NCBI GenBank assembly: GCA_964036045.1 | Contig: OZ038385.1 | Span: forward strand, 18,075,786-18,139,785 | Length of the DNA: 64,000 nucleotides | Reading direction: 5' to 3' | Source: Eutreptiella sp. 'Long Island Sound 2002' | Taxonomy: Eukaryota > Euglenozoa > Euglenophyceae > Eutreptiales > Eutreptiaceae | Notes under the pieces: generated by a model | Told to the model about the DNA's origin: nothing | The model's database searches: none | The model's input: only the letters and a program-made list of their open reading frames with translations | Shown here: positions 20,528 to 50,162 of the stretch, one piece after another | Position numbering within the stretch: the stretch's first letter is position 1 | Layout: the number at the start of each line of letters is the position of its first letter | Program-made: the position numbers and the translations under genes

Positions 20528-22034
20528 CTCCTTCTCGGGGGCCCAAAAGACGTCCCCAAACAAAGGGGGACGAAATCAGAAGTGGATGCCGCACCCCTGC
20601 CTTCTCGGGAGCCCAAAAGAGGGCGGATATGCTACGAAACGCCTGCATTCTCGGGGGTCCCTAAACAAAGGGGGACAAAATCAGATGTGGCTGCCTCACC
20701 ATTGCCTTCTCGGGGGGCCAAAAGAGGGTGGAATTGCTACGTAACCCCTGTGTTCTTGGGGGTCCCCAACAAAGGGGACAAAATCAGAAATGGCTGCCTC
20801 ACCCCTGCCTTCTCGGGGGCCCACAACTGTGCGGAAGTGCTACGTAACACTTGCATTCTCGAGGGTCCCCAAACAAAGGGGGACGAAATCAGAAGTGGCT
20901 GCCTCACCCTTGCCTTCTCGGGGGCCCACAATTGGGCGGACTTGCTACGTAACCCTTGTGTTCTCAGGGGTCCCCAAACAAAGGGGGACGAAATCAGAAG
21001 TGGCTGCCGCACCCTTGCTTTCTCGGGGGCCCAAAAGAGGGCGGAAGTGGTATTTAACCCCTACGTTCTCGGGGGTCCCCAACAAAGGGGACAAAATCAG
21101 AAGTGGTTGCCTCCCCCCTGCCTTCCCAAAGGCCCAACAGAGGGCGGAAATGCTACACAACACTTGCATTCTTGGGGATCCCCAAACAAAGGGGGACTAA
21201 ATCAGAAATGGCTGCCTCACCCCTGCCTTCTCGGGGGCCCACAAGTGGGCGGAATTTCTACACAACCCCTGCGTTTTCGGGGGTCCCCAAACAAAGGGGT
21301 AAAATCAGAAGTGGCTGCCTCACCCTTGCCTTCTCAGGGGCCCAAAAGACGGTGGAATTGCTACGTAAACCATGCATTCTCGGGGGTCCCCGAACAAAGG
21401 GGAACAAAATCAAAAATGGCTCCGTCAACCCTGCCTTCTCAGGGGTCCAAAAGAGGGCGGAAATGCTACGCAACGCATGCATTCTCGGGGATCCCCAAAC
21501 AAAGGTGGACGAAATCAGAAGTGGCTGCCTCAACCCTGCCTTCTCGGGGGCCCACAAGTGGGCGGAAATGCTACATAACCCCTGTGTTCTCGGGGGTCCC
21601 CAACCAGAGGAACAAAATCACAAGTGGCTGCCGCACCCTTGCCTTCTCGGGGGGCCACAAGTGGGCGGAAGAGCTACGTAACACTTGCATTCTCGGGGGT
21701 CCCCAAACAAAGGGGAACAAAATCAGAAGTGGCTGCCTCGCCCCTGCCTTCTCGGGGGCCCAAAAAGAGGGCGGAATTGCTACGTAACCCCTGCATTCTC
21801 GGGGATCCCCAACAAGGGGAACGAAACCAGAAGTGGCTGCCTCAACCCAGCCTTCTTGGGGGCCCACAAGAGGGCGGAATTGCTACGTAACCCCTGCATT
21901 CTCGGGGGTCCCCAAACAAAGGGGACGAAATCAGAAGTGGCAGCCCCACCCCTACCCCTGCCTTCTTGGAGGCCCAAAAGAGGGCGGAATTGCTATGTAA
22001 CCCGTGCATTCTCGGAGGTCCCCAAAAAGGGGTT
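20528..22034. repeat. tandem satellite, about 14 units of 103-105 bp
   Basis: Each unit contains gccttctcgggggcccaaaa, ggcggaattgctacgtaac, cattctcgggggtccccaaa and caaaatcagaagtggctgcc. Unit starts measured at the cttctcgg block are 103-105 bases apart (20601, 20706, 20809, 20914, 21018 and so on), with one of 110 near the end. Units differ by scattered substitutions and by the number of G or A in short runs. Long open frames cross it only because the unit lacks stops. A related 1.3-unit piece lies at 59250-59390. Confidence 0.95.
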
Positions 22035-24422
22035 CAAAAAGGGCCCTCACCAGGCCAGTGGAAAATAGCCCCTCATGGGGGGGGGGTCCTTAAGGGCGGG
22101 CCTTAACAAAAAAAAAAACAACAAAAATCTGGTTCCTTAAGGACCGCCGTGGCATAGATAATTCAGGGTAACCCTACAACCAACATTCCTTAAAAGAAAA
22201 AAAAATGAAGAAGGTCTTAGGGAACGTCCCGACGTTAACTGGCCCATATAGAACATGGCGTTCCAACGACTCCTCAGGCAATCGCGCCAAGTGTTGAGTG
22301 TTGGCTAAGTGTGGAGCCTCTCTTAATTGCCAATCTTCGGTAACCAAAGTGAGTTCCCAATTTTTAGTACCTAAAGGCAACCCAGGAGTTGTCATTGCGG
22401 AGCACCATAAATTTGCATCTGACCAAAACAGCACATGTGCATTTGTTGCATGCATTGATAAGTTCACAAGTTGGTGCTGATTTGTGGTGCTGGGAGCACT
22501 CGACGACTGAAGAGGAAGGGGGGGTGAACCATTTGCAAAAGCACGGATATTTCCGGGGGGGGGGGGGATTGTATAAAAATCTTCCGTTCACCCTCCTTCT
22601 TCCTGCTCACGTCCCTTCTTTAGCCATTGCATTGCCTTTTTGTTCTGATCATCGAGGAAACGAAATGGCTCCATTTGGGGACACCAGCTTGGCACAGCAG
22701 TTTCCAACCTAGATTCTGTGGTTGAACTGTGGCCCATGAATGTGTCACCACTGAAATGGCTGTAGCGTGGTGCCATGGCTTGAAGTATGGATTCTGAATG
22801 GCTCACTTGCAAAGGAAAACAATGGCGGCATTGGGATGCACCAGCTTGGCACATCAGTGTCCGTCTTCAATTCTCGGGAGCAAAAGGCCAAAGACAGGCT
22901 GAAACTGGTCATTTCTCCCAGTTTTTGGCCATTGAGGGCTGCCGATGGCTCTGTTCTGGGAACCAAATGGGGTACAATTGCCTTACTGTATGCCTATCAA
23001 TATGCAAAAGCACTGGCTCGGTTTTGAAATGGTACGTTGAAGAAATTACATTTTGGCTGGGCTCGCTTGTTGCTTGTTGCTTGCACAACAGTTATGACCC
23101 CCCAGGAGGACTGTATTTAACAAAAAAAACCGTCCAGCGAGCGTTCACTAGAACCCTTCAGTGGTGACCATTGCGGATGTCATACTAACACTTGTTTTAC
23201 ATCTCAAATTTTTTTCTGATGAGAATGAAAATTTTCGTGACGAAACGCTCGCCTGACCTGAACTCCTTTTCCAGGTCGTTGACAACTTATTGCAACTTTT
23301 CAAGGATTAGGATGACATCTGTTCCAGCATTTGGATATGAAGTATGATGTGGATGCCGGAGGACATGCGAACATGAACCTTGCAGAGTCGACCTGAGCAA
23401 TCCATGCCCCTGCCTGGAACCACATGCACAGTTGGACAAGGGCTCTCAGGCTGCTCAAAGATGGCGGTATTGCTGATGGGGTTGCCTGCCCTGCTGGGCT
23501 TTCATCCGCCTTCATCCCCGAGTTGCAGAGTCAATTTGACTTCTTCACCGCGTGGTCCTGTCCCTTGAAGTGGTGTGCAAGCTTGAACACTAGTGGCCTG
23601 CACTAAATTCGAGCGAACACACCCACCACAAACACGCAAACAAAGCAACAGCTGTGTTTAACGATTGCTGAACAGGCAGCGTCCCCACGGATGCTCTCTG
23701 AGGCACCGGCGAAGGCACTGGGGTGGCTGAGCCAAGGGGCGAGTGCATCGTGGCCAGCTAAACGGTGCCAGCTAAACGATGACATGCGCAACAACACTTT
23801 GAAGGAGGTGCATGGAACATGCACTCCCCGGGACATACAAAATTGGGGCACCGTACGGTTCCCAATGAGGGAGCGTTTGCTCGACGAGCGCCGTGCGCAC
23901 GGTCGGTAGTAATGAAGCCATGTGCAAAGCAGTGGGTCAATGGCCCCCAAATACGCATTTCTTGCCTCAGATTCAACGAATCCGAGGAGTACGAATCGCG
24001 AAGCCAGACCAACGCCAGGACTCTGAAACCGGGGATTACCGCAGCTGTCGCCTGCGCGCAGGGCACACGCAGGGCAGACGCTCCCTCTGTGATGCAACAA
24101 ACGGATGGCAAAACTCAGTGTGCCATCTCGTCTCGCCCTTGCTCAGATTCAGGGGAGGAGACGGCCGGTGCGGACGCAGTTCCGATGCACCATCTCAGTC
24201 CTCCACCACAACATGGCCAATGTGCAACGACTGCACAATGAACACTTGGATGGCACAATGAACACTTGGATGGCGGGGACACCCGAAGCTGACCCCCCGA
24301 TGTGGACTTACAAATCATCCAGTTTGCAGACGTATGCCTTACAACGGCTGGGGCTTCTTCTTGCCAGGGGACCTACAACGGCTGGGGCTTCTTCTTGCCA
24401 GGGGACCTGCGTGCGAGCGACC
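22035..24422. other. stretch 3' of enolase without a recognisable gene
   Basis: No family motifs are seen in either strand. The stretch contains a 14-base G run near 22557 and two exact small tandem duplications just outside the enolase stop (24237-24273, a 17-bp unit; 24345-24404, a 30-bp unit containing ggctggggcttcttcttgcc). Confidence 0.45.
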
Positions 24423-41515
<17,093 letters not shown>

Positions 41516-42317
41516 TGTGAAGAAAGATACGGTCGGGGGAAATGGATGCTAAGGAAACAGGGACCAGGAGGGGGGGCATGTGGCGATGCACTTGAGGGGC
41601 AGACGCCAGGTGCTTGGAGGTGCAGTGTTTCTGCTGCTTGCCGTTTGCGGGGCTTTGGTCCTGGTGGGGAGGGCGGCATGCAGGTCACAGAGCGCTCCAC
41701 CTGTGCACGCGCGTGCCAAGCCTGAGCTAAGTGGGTACGGAGTCGGGTGTTTTACAAAAAAAACCGCGTTTTTTGTTTTTTGTTTTTTTTGCCGTTTTTG
41801 GCCGTTTTTGGCCGCGGGTTGGTGTTTTTTCATGTTTTTTGGTGTTTTTTTGTTTTTTCATGGTGGTATCACGTACAAACGCATCTTGTGGTACCAAGGA
41901 ACCATTGTTTTTTGAATATTTTTGGCATTCCTTGTTTCTCCGACGTCTTCTGGCAGAGAGTTTTTTTGTTTTTTTCCCTCATGCATGAAGTACCAAGTAG
42001 TTCTACAATGGGGAACACACATGTGCAATTGTGGATGCAAATCTATGATGAAATGGCAAATAGAGGTGCAATGGGGGCCACACATATATAGGAGATGTGG
42101 GATTTCGGATGTTACATCCATATGTCATGGCATGTATACGTGCAATCGGCGATCACATAGCAGATAGAGGTACAAAGGAGGTGACAAAAAGAAAGTAGAT
42201 GGGATGTGGGCTCAGGGATGTCTGGTATGGGATGTGGGACATAGGATGTGGGATGTGCATTGCAAATACGTAGAACATGTCCGTTGTTTCCCCTTCTTGC
42301 TAGCGTATGTTTTGTTG
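41516..42317. other. divergent intergenic region between enolase and the PHD-like gene
   Basis: The region probably holds both promoters. It contains a T-rich tract (41757-41980, many runs of 5-8 T) and, next to the plus-strand gene, several irregular gggatgtggg repeats (42198-42262). No clear TATA element is seen. Confidence 0.5.
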
Positions 42318-42878
42318 ATGCCTGGCGTCTGGGTGAAGAAAGACGTCGAGGGCGCCGAGTGGTCCTTCCACAAATCCGTCTCGGCCGCCGCTCGTTACCT
42401 GGGGGAGCAGGGTGTCAAGTTGCATGACGCCCAAGTCAGCCGGGAGGCCAAGCGCAATGGTACCCGCGACGGCTGGCGTTTCACTACCGACCTGAACACG
42501 GTAGCACCCCGTAATGCCACCGTTGCTGCAGAACCCCGCGCAGCACCATCCATCCCCAGCGGTCTCGCCGGTGCCAACCGCGTTTGCGGTGCTTGCGATA
42601 GTGAGTTTGGAGGGCACCTTAAGAAATGTGTTTCCTGTGGCAAGCAGACCCATGAACTATGTGGTACTGTTGATGTACAACATAAGTTCCACTGCTACAT
42701 GTGCGTGTGCCTAGTCTGTCACTGTCTTTTGACAGGCCCTGTGGTACAGTGTGCCCAATGCACGCGCACCGCTCATGCACACTACACAACCGCAGTTGGT
42801 GACGCAGTTCATTGCAAGGCTTGCGCCTCTCCACCACCACCACCACCAAACAGAGGCCGGCGGCGCCTGTTTCGCTAG
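42318..42878 (+). CDS. PHD-like zinc-finger protein with an N-terminal HTH-like domain
   Basis: A 186-residue protein; the ATG at 42318 starts the part that looks structured (MPGVWVKKDVEG), while the frame is open upstream to 42204. Residues about 12-55 (EWSFHKSVSAAARYLGEQG, then SREAKRNGTRDGWRF) resemble NUMOD1-like helix-turn-helix segments. Residues about 88-175 carry a Cys/His pattern like one or two PHD fingers: CGACDS, CVSCGKQTHELC, HCYMCVCLVC, CAQCTRTAHAHY and CKAC. The end is a Pro run and an Arg-rich tail. A chromatin or DNA-binding role is inferred; it might also be element-derived. Confidence 0.6.
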   Translation: MPGVWVKKDVEGAEWSFHKSVSAAARYLGEQGVKLHDAQVSREAKRNGTRDGWRFTTDLNTVAPRNATVAAEPRAAPSIPSGLAGANRVCGACDSEFGGHLKKCVSCGKQTHELCGTVDVQHKFHCYMCVCLVCHCLLTGPVVQCAQCTRTAHAHYTTAVGDAVHCKACASPPPPPPNRGRRRLFR

Positions 42879-45284
42879 CAATGGCAAAAGGGGCAGCCGT
42901 GGTTGAAATACATCAACGAAATACATCAACGCCGGGGTCCGTGACACCCGTTTACCTCAGCCTTGGCGCGTGCTGGTACAAATATGCAGCAATGTTCAAC
43001 AATTGTTACAGCTGATTGGTAGACCTTCTGCTCAACCGGAGGGGGCAGTGAAGCAAGAGAAATGAATGCCCCTGTGTCACAGGCCACCCGGTCATTGCAT
43101 CTTATGTCCACGAATGTCACCATCTCGGTCCTGCCAAGGCGTCCTCAATGTCTCATTGACATTTATTGGGTTTTGGCTTACGGCTATGCTTTGCTACTGG
43201 TTGCTGGGTTCAGAGTCAGGCTCAGAATTTGTGCCCCTCGACCCCATGGATTGTTGAGACTGCTCGTCCCGGTGCCCCCCTGTCCTCTCACTTCTCTACT
43301 GACCCCCTCTGACATTGGCCAAGGTGTTGCACTGCGTGCGCACTGCGTGCGGTGCCCACACAATGAATCCTAGCCAGGGAGGAAGGGAGGAAACCCCCAT
43401 GCATTTATGCAAGGTCTTCATATACTTGGTGATTGGTGGCCGTGGCCAAGCGCAATCTGCTGTTGCGTGAGTGTGTGGGAAGATGGTGGCAGCCTTTTGG
43501 GGACATAGGCATTCTGCCTTGACCCCATTGGGGCCCAACTTGTAGCAATATGCAGCACTATGTGGGCCGTTCCGATAAATCATGCTACTGATTCGCAATG
43601 ATCCGAGAGTGCGGATGGAGGGTTCAAGTGCTCACTCGTAAAGAGAATCCACAAAGACATCGTTTCCTAGAGATAGCAAGGTAATGACCATGAAGATTGG
43701 AATCTGCTTTGGAGTGTGTAACAACCCACCTGCCAATTTGTTACATTGTGAATGTACACAACATCCGGTGATTCCCCATCATCATAATCCTACATCCACC
43801 TATAACAAAGCACGTGCAACAAAACCGGGTAAAAATGGGCTAAAATGGCTGAAAATGGGTGAAAATGGGTGGCAATTCAAATGTGCCACATCCTCAGTGC
43901 ACAAGAAGCATAAAAAATTCTGTTATGAAACAACCAACTGGTAAAAAAAAAAAGCCAAAACTAGGGTTCAAGTAGCTGCCGACATACAAAAGTTTGCACT
44001 GCGTACACACTACATGCACGGCATTCCCATTTCCTGTGACCCAAGACCCCCAAATGTCACGTGCTGAGCGGGCCACCTCAAGTTCCATATGTGCCTCATC
44101 TGCACCTTCCTTGCTGCCTCATCCGCCCGATCATTGCCCTCTACGCCCAAGTGTGAGGCAACCATTGTATGGACACACTATCTCCCACCCTCACCCCCCT
44201 TTTGTCCATGCCCCCCCCCCCCCCCCACTAGGGGGGATTGTTGCCAATTGGCGATTGGGTTGGACTCCACCGCAGACCAAACAATTTTCAGCCCTATGGT
44301 GCACAATTCACGGAAAATCATTTGCTTGGTGCTGTTTGGTAAAGGCTTGTGTATACACGTTGACATGCATAGATGCTCATGGTGTTAGGCACATGATGGG
44401 AAAGGGTCAAGAGCAGAAGAGGGGTTTAAGGGGACGTTTTTGCAGAGCACGCGTACAGCACCAATTATTACGTTGTTTATCCCGGGAATACCCCTGAAAA
44501 CCACCCACCTACAAAGGCATGCATGATCAATTCAAAACAGCATGGGGTGCAAAATTCAAGACCTTAGGACCCGTGGCAAGCATCAGACTAAAAAAAATTC
44601 CTTGGTGTACTAGCAGGGGCTGTAGGTGCAGAATTTGGGACCCTGAGACCCCTGGCTACCAGTGGTGCAACAGCCGACTTTTCACTCAGCGCACACACCG
44701 CGCGCGGTGCGCCCCCTCAGGGGTACCCACACTGTACAAAGATTGGGCCCCCCACCAATTAAAGACCATGATGTCAGGTAACCAGCATGACCCACAATGA
44801 AGGGGAGGGAGGGGCAATTGCATCAACATAGCACAAGAGGGTGCAGGAAAACCACCACCCGAAACAGATGCGTTCTCTTTGGGGACTAGCCGGTGACCCC
44901 CCCCCCCCTTGTCGAGCAGTCTGAGGTGCTGAGGTCTAAGTCTTGTACATTTAGTAAACCCCCCTTGCCGATACACTAAATTCAACGTAGTGTGCTCACC
45001 ACAACAAGGGTTGAGCGCGCTATGTCTGAACCGCGCTATGTTGACCTTTGCATCGGCAAGGGGATACCGTATGGCAATGATGATCAAATAGAACCCCCTT
45101 ACCGATGCGCTAAGGTCAACATTTTGTACTAAGGGGGAACCCTTGCACTGCGCGCGCACTGCGTGCGCCTTTTAGACTAGATTCTCCTATGAAGAACCCA
45201 CATACCGACCCCTTCCAAGATTTAAGTCACTCAAACTACCCTAGCTCAAGACAAATGCAAGCTACCTTCCCTTTATGTAAGACA
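42879..45284. other. stretch without a recognisable gene
   Basis: Frames are short. The stretch contains a 16-base C run (44213), a 12-base C run (44898) and repeated cgcactgcgtgcg words (43330, 44695, 45148). Two inverted pieces of a minisatellite family lie at 44935-45130, built on ccccccttgccgat and catcggcaagggg blocks. Confidence 0.45.
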
Positions 45285-45500
45285 TCATGCAAAATGCGGA
45301 AAGCCATGCACATATCCTCTTTTTTGTTCAATTGAAAGCTCACTCACTCTACCAGCTAGTCCCAAAGCCGCGTATGTGTCCACCTCATCCTCAACTGGAC
45401 TAGGGGGCAAAGTTTCCCGCAGTAGGGAATCCACGCCAACTTCTGTTTTCAACTTGTGGTACAACCATGCTTCCTCATCACCAGGGATGCGGCCTCGCAT
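45285..45500 (-). CDS. candidate exon or small ORF
   Basis: A 71-residue acidic frame (GDEEAWLYHKLKTEVGVDSLL then PSPVEDEVDTYAALGL) with coding-like composition. There are no family motifs and no paired exons could be found. It may be a single exon of a decayed gene. Confidence 0.2.
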   Translation of the reverse strand: MRGRIPGDEEAWLYHKLKTEVGVDSLLRETLPPSPVEDEVDTYAALGLAGRVSELSIEQKRGYVHGFPHFA

Positions 45501-47585
45501 AGGGCATTCAACCGTGGTCAGGCAAAAACCGGGCAGTCCGTCACATCAACTCGAGGGGCCACGCACAAGCGTGAGAGTCCATCACCCCAACTCAAGGGCC
45601 CACACCAAAGTGTGGGAGTCCATGGTGAAGATGAGCAAAAAAAATGTGAAAGGGGGTGGAAATGGGTGAAAGTGGGTGAAAATCCAAAAATGCCGTATCC
45701 CCCATGTGGAAGAAGCATCAAAACCTATGGTAGGGGCAACAATGATGCCCCTAGTGTCACAAAGTATGGGTCTCCAGTACGGCTAGACGCCCAAATAGTT
45801 GCATTGCGCCCGCACTGCGCACGCACTGCGCTAAGGGTGCCCCCTAAGACAAAAACCCCTTGTTGTTGTTGCACTGAGGTCAAGGTATTGTACACTCAGT
45901 ACAACCATCCTTGCCAACTCATGTAACAAATATGCTTCCCACAAAATGTATACTTGGTCACCGTATTGCTACATCTCTTCTCTGATATTCACAACCAACT
46001 ATTTTAGTTGGCCCATGGAGACAACAATCCCTTCCACATGATGGTGTGCCGTGGTATTGTTGGAACCACTTTCCCCAAGCACTTCTTGATGGAACACCCC
46101 TAACAAACTTCGAATGAGACATGACAACAGACGAAGCAGAATTTCCAAGCACCTTTTCCGTTGCCTTAGGTTGATGTCCAAAGCCCAAAACTCCGCCTTG
46201 GCCAGGTTCTAGAACCCAGGACTCTGAGCTTTCACCATGTGGTCGCATTAATCTCCAGGTTGTTGGCTTGGTTCTCAGGACTCCCCCATGGCTACTTCGC
46301 TGAGTCTACGGTTGTGGAGTGATTCAGTCATGGCTATCCACTGATGCCCGGTCAAGAGAAACCCAGGACTCAGGACTTGGTGTTATCCGCGTCTCCTCGT
46401 CTCTGGTATTTTTCCTGAGGGCCAGTGGCTTGTTTGAAGTGAGTGAGACCATACAGCAAACCAATCCCTTGTTAGAAATGGAATCACATGCAAAGCAGCG
46501 CAGAAGATGGTCAAGAACTGTGAAAATGACCTGTTGGATGGCGGGGGCCGTTGGTGCAGCCAGCTTCTTGGAAGATACTCCTTCGCTTGGGCAGAGAAAG
46601 AGGAACTAACCTTTAGGTTGCCGTCAAGGAAGCACTTTGCACGACGAAAGGTATGAGATTAAAATGATGACCTGGGAGTCATATAGATACACCTCAACAA
46701 ACCAGGACTCGGGACTTGGCCCGGGCCTTGTCTCCTTGTCTCTGGGTCATGTTAATGGATCGAACTGATTGATGTTTGTAGTCCTTTTTTTTCTGTACGT
46801 GAACCAGTTCGAACATTTTCATGTCCTGTCCGAGCTTTGTAAAGAGTTAAGAAAAATGATTGACCAGAAAAATTGTGGGGTGTTTCATTGGGTCATACAT
46901 GTAGAAGCTATTGGCTTCAACGTGTTCAACCCATGAAGCTCTGTGGGTCCTCATTTTGATCCAAGATGTCAATGAGAATCTGAAATTGGACTAGATGATG
47001 TGAAACTCTTGTGCTTAGGTTTTCAGGATATTTTGTCATATTGTTGACTCATGAAAAACAAATGTCAACTGGCCAGCGAACTGTAGGATTGGTTTGTGTT
47101 GTGTGGTGTATTGGTGTAAGACGTGTTTGTGTTTGTGTTGTTCATGAAGTATCAACGAGGTTTGCTGAGATTTTGTGAAGTCATGCTGGCGTTTTTTCTG
47201 CACCACTTGTTTTCCCGTCGCCCATATAAACAATATGGACAAACACACCTCAACGTGAAGTCGTGGTGTACCTGTTCCAAGTTGACCCTGGGACTGAGAT
47301 GGGTTGAATGAGAGCACATTCAAAATAATCAAGGACAAAAGCACTGCTTTTAGCCATTTACTCCACCGCAAATGGGGCCTAGTTGTCTCCATAGGGTCTG
47401 CGGCCGGCACTGAACTCCTCTACGACTCTTGGCCTAGCGTTGTTGATGGTAGTGGTGAAGGGGTATTCTGCAGACGGGCAGAGAGGGTAGTTGAAAGAAC
47501 AAGTGTGTCAAAGGCGTGCTCCAGGGAGCTGGGTGGACACTGGACCGAGGTGTGGTTATAACAGTGCAGTGTGGAGACACTTTCT
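45501..47585. other. stretch without a recognisable gene
   Basis: The composition is AT-richer than the rest. A 40-50-bp unit containing ccaggactcgggacttgg and ctccttgtctctgg occurs twice (about 46366 and 46694). A minus-strand frame (47410-47036) has one hydrophobic segment but no other support. Confidence 0.4.
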
Positions 47586-47975
47586 TCATAGATTTTGGCA
47601 CTGGCTTTGAAACTGAGTTGTTCTAGCTAATTGAGAAACACAAAAGTGCTGCAGTGATAAATGCATATTCTGACTGATGTAGAACTGCAGACGAATGAAA
47701 GTTAGCCACGTGTGGAGAGGTAGGAAGTCTTTTGAATTAGCAGGGCACGAGAGGGGTGAAAGGCCTTCGTGTGACAGCAGTCGAAGCCGGAGGTTGGCTT
47801 TGGAAATTCTCGCGTTACGTTCTTTGAGTCGTGCATGTGCTCTTCGGATTTGCTCGTCGCTTTTTTGCATTCTTCTATTGATTACTTCCATTGCAGCGCT
47901 GTGGTCTTTGATTCATGCATCAGCTCTGTGGATTTGCTCATCGGCTTCTTGTATTTTTCGGTTGATTGCTTCCAT
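47586..47975 (-). pseudogene. degenerate coiled-coil gene fragment with 28-residue repeats
   Basis: Two units spaced exactly 84 bases begin MEAINRKIQEADEQIHRADA (47975) and MEVINRRMQKSDEQIRRAHA (47891). The first unit ends in a TGA where the second has an Arg codon (CGA). After the second unit come KERNARISKANLRLRLL and then non-coding sequence. Heptad spacing and charge suggest a coiled coil. It is an internal piece of a repeat protein that has decayed, or one read through an unseen intron. Confidence 0.45.
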
Positions 47976-48399
47976 CGGATTGCCTTGTGCACGGCTGCGG
48001 TCTGGTTCTTGAAGTGGTCTCCACTGGAGTTGGGCTGTGTTTGAAGGACTCATGCCATCATTGGCGGTGGGACACGCGGCAAGCACAATGGTGTGTGAGA
48101 ACCAACAAGCAAAGCCGTATCAACATGCGCGGTTTATGGCATAGCGGCATGGTGTCTAGCGGTATCGTTCTAGCTTTTGGGGTGTGACGCGGGGGCAAAA
48201 AATACCCAGCGCTGTACCGAGCTTGAATCTAGATGCGGATGTGTTCTGCGAAGTAGTTCTCGTGCCGCGGTGACTTCGGCAGTGGTCAGGGCTAACCTAG
48301 GTTTGTGAGTGTTCGAAATTTTGACTTCACAGGTTCCGGACTGAGCGGAGCGTGAGCCTTGTAAAATGCACTACTCAGCACTAACCTTGGTGATGTGTA
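47976..48399. other. intergenic, nothing recognised
   Basis: No motif, repeat or long frame is seen. Confidence 0.5.
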
Positions 48400-48505
48400 C
48401 CCCCCCCCCCTTGTATAAGCTACACCAATGTACACAACTATGCCGGTCCCTACGCCTACTGTAGCTTGGACAAGGGCGTAGCTTATACAAGGGAGGGGGG
48501 GGGGG
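48400..48505. mobile_element. 106-bp C/G-ended miniature inverted-repeat element (E5)
   Basis: The left end is a run of 10-11 C and ttgtataagctac; the right end is gtagcttatacaaggga and a run of 11 G. TA lies on both sides. The middle holds ggtccctacgcctactgtag, shared with 51808 and 52313. Confidence 0.85.
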
Positions 48506-49397
48506 TACTCGGCAATCTCTAACTTTTCCAGTGATCAGCCCAAAGGTAAAATCCCGAATCTTCAAAATCTTTGGCGGGTTTCCTTGAGTCTCCTGCATTT
48601 CCCAAACTGCAAAACCATTCCAAACCTCCTGTCATTCACCTTGCTTGCATCTACGTAGTCCAGCCCTTCACCACTCCCAGTACCCTCTTACAACAGTACC
48701 AAAACACCATGGAACTCCGTCATTCCAACGCACTATTGTCCAAATTCTTAAAGTCATATTGATTTCGCCTGACTCTGCAGGCTCTGGGCTCGGCAGTGGG
48801 ACGGCCGCAGAGCTGATTGCCTATCATATTTACAGGCTAAGACAAACCAGCAATTAATACCAAAATAAGCAACAACAACCACAAAATCCGCAATAAAAAC
48901 ACTTTGAATCTATTCACTGTCTATGTTCTTCTTGATGCTGGATCTCTTGCGAGTCCCTTAGCGCGATATGTGATCGAGCGCTGTTTTTTGTCCTAGTTGC
49001 CCACCTATTACACTCCCCTCCTAAGACACGACACGGAGTGTGGAGAGTGTGATACACAGCCAAAGCCAATGGTTGGCCTGGGCACCACCCAAATTAAGGC
49101 ATAGCCGGGGGCGTGGGGGCAGGCTGCGGCTACATGCTCACTTACGACATTGCAGTCTTGGTGATGGGGTTTGTGCTGGCCTGGGCACCGAAGGCGTCCG
49201 GCTCTCGGGGTGTTGCTGATTGGAGCTTGTTTGGGTGCTTCGCTTGCTCGACCGCCCCATGCCTTGAGTCCTGCCTGGACTATACCACCCAGCCACCTCT
49301 GCCATCGAGGCTGCCCCTTACACCTACCCACAACCACCCACAACACCCCACCCGCCATGCACTCGCCCGCCAGTGGGTGGGGCCTAAAACTAAGCAA

Positions 49398-49435
<38 letters not shown>

Positions 49436-49985
49436 ACACTGCGGCTCACCGGCCGCCCATCTACTTCACACCCAGCCACTCCAAGCACCTTTGCCCTGTT
49501 GTCTTGACGCCTGCACTACTCAACAAAAAAGGCTCCATGCGTGCATGCCCACACACCAGTCCTAGCCCGGGTCGCCCAGCAACCTCGCATGCAACCTCGC
49601 AAGCACTTTTCCCAAGCACCCCTGCCCATCAAAATTTCCAAGCACTTTTCCAAAGCTCCCCACCCGGCCCCTTTTTGAAGCACCAATCCCAACCCAGCCC
49701 ACCCGGCAACCTCGCATGCAACCTGCAAGCACTTTTCCCAACCACCCCTGCCCATCAAATTTTCCAAGCACTTTTTCCAAGCTGCGGACGCCTCCAATTT
49801 TCCAAGTGGTGCACCAAACCAAATGTCTGAGAACTTTTTTTTTTGCCCATGCGACTTTCCGGCCCTCGTTTAGAATTGCCCCTTGCGGTTTACAACCAAC
49901 AATCAAATAAGTTCTCAGGTTTTGTCAAGGTATAAAAATATTTCATGGTCAGGGGATTTGCGACATGTGATGGGCTAAGATATTG
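48506..49985. other. intergenic with CA microsatellite and an 85-bp tandem duplication
   Basis: No gene is seen. A CA run covers 49401-49440. The unit ggcaacctcgcatgcaacct followed by cccctgcccatcaaa- and ttttccaagcact-like blocks occurs twice (about 49574-49670 and 49702-49785). Confidence 0.5.
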
Positions 49986-50162
49986 TACACTACGTTGTCA
50001 CATCGGCAAGGGAGGTTCTACAAAGTGTACCACACGTAGGCCTTAGGGCATCGGCAAGGGGGGTTCTACTAAGTATACAATATGTAGACCTTAGCACATT
50101 GGCCGCTGGGTTTCTACTCAGTGCACGTTACGTAGACCTTAGCACATCGGCAACGGGTGGTT
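49986..50162. repeat. tandem minisatellite, about four diverged units near 47 bp
   Basis: Units contain cacatcggcaagggg, ttctactaagtataca and tagaccttag (starts near 50000, 50047, 50096, 50142). Related, partly inverted blocks occur at 44935-45130 and near 45885-45920. Confidence 0.7.

Noticed and set aside
20582-21787. A 401-codon plus-strand frame
   Set aside because: It is the 104-bp satellite read through; three frames are used in turn and no start or family motif exists.
20528-22034. CRISPR-like array
   Set aside because: The whole 104-bp unit repeats with no variable spacers, and the genome is eukaryotic.
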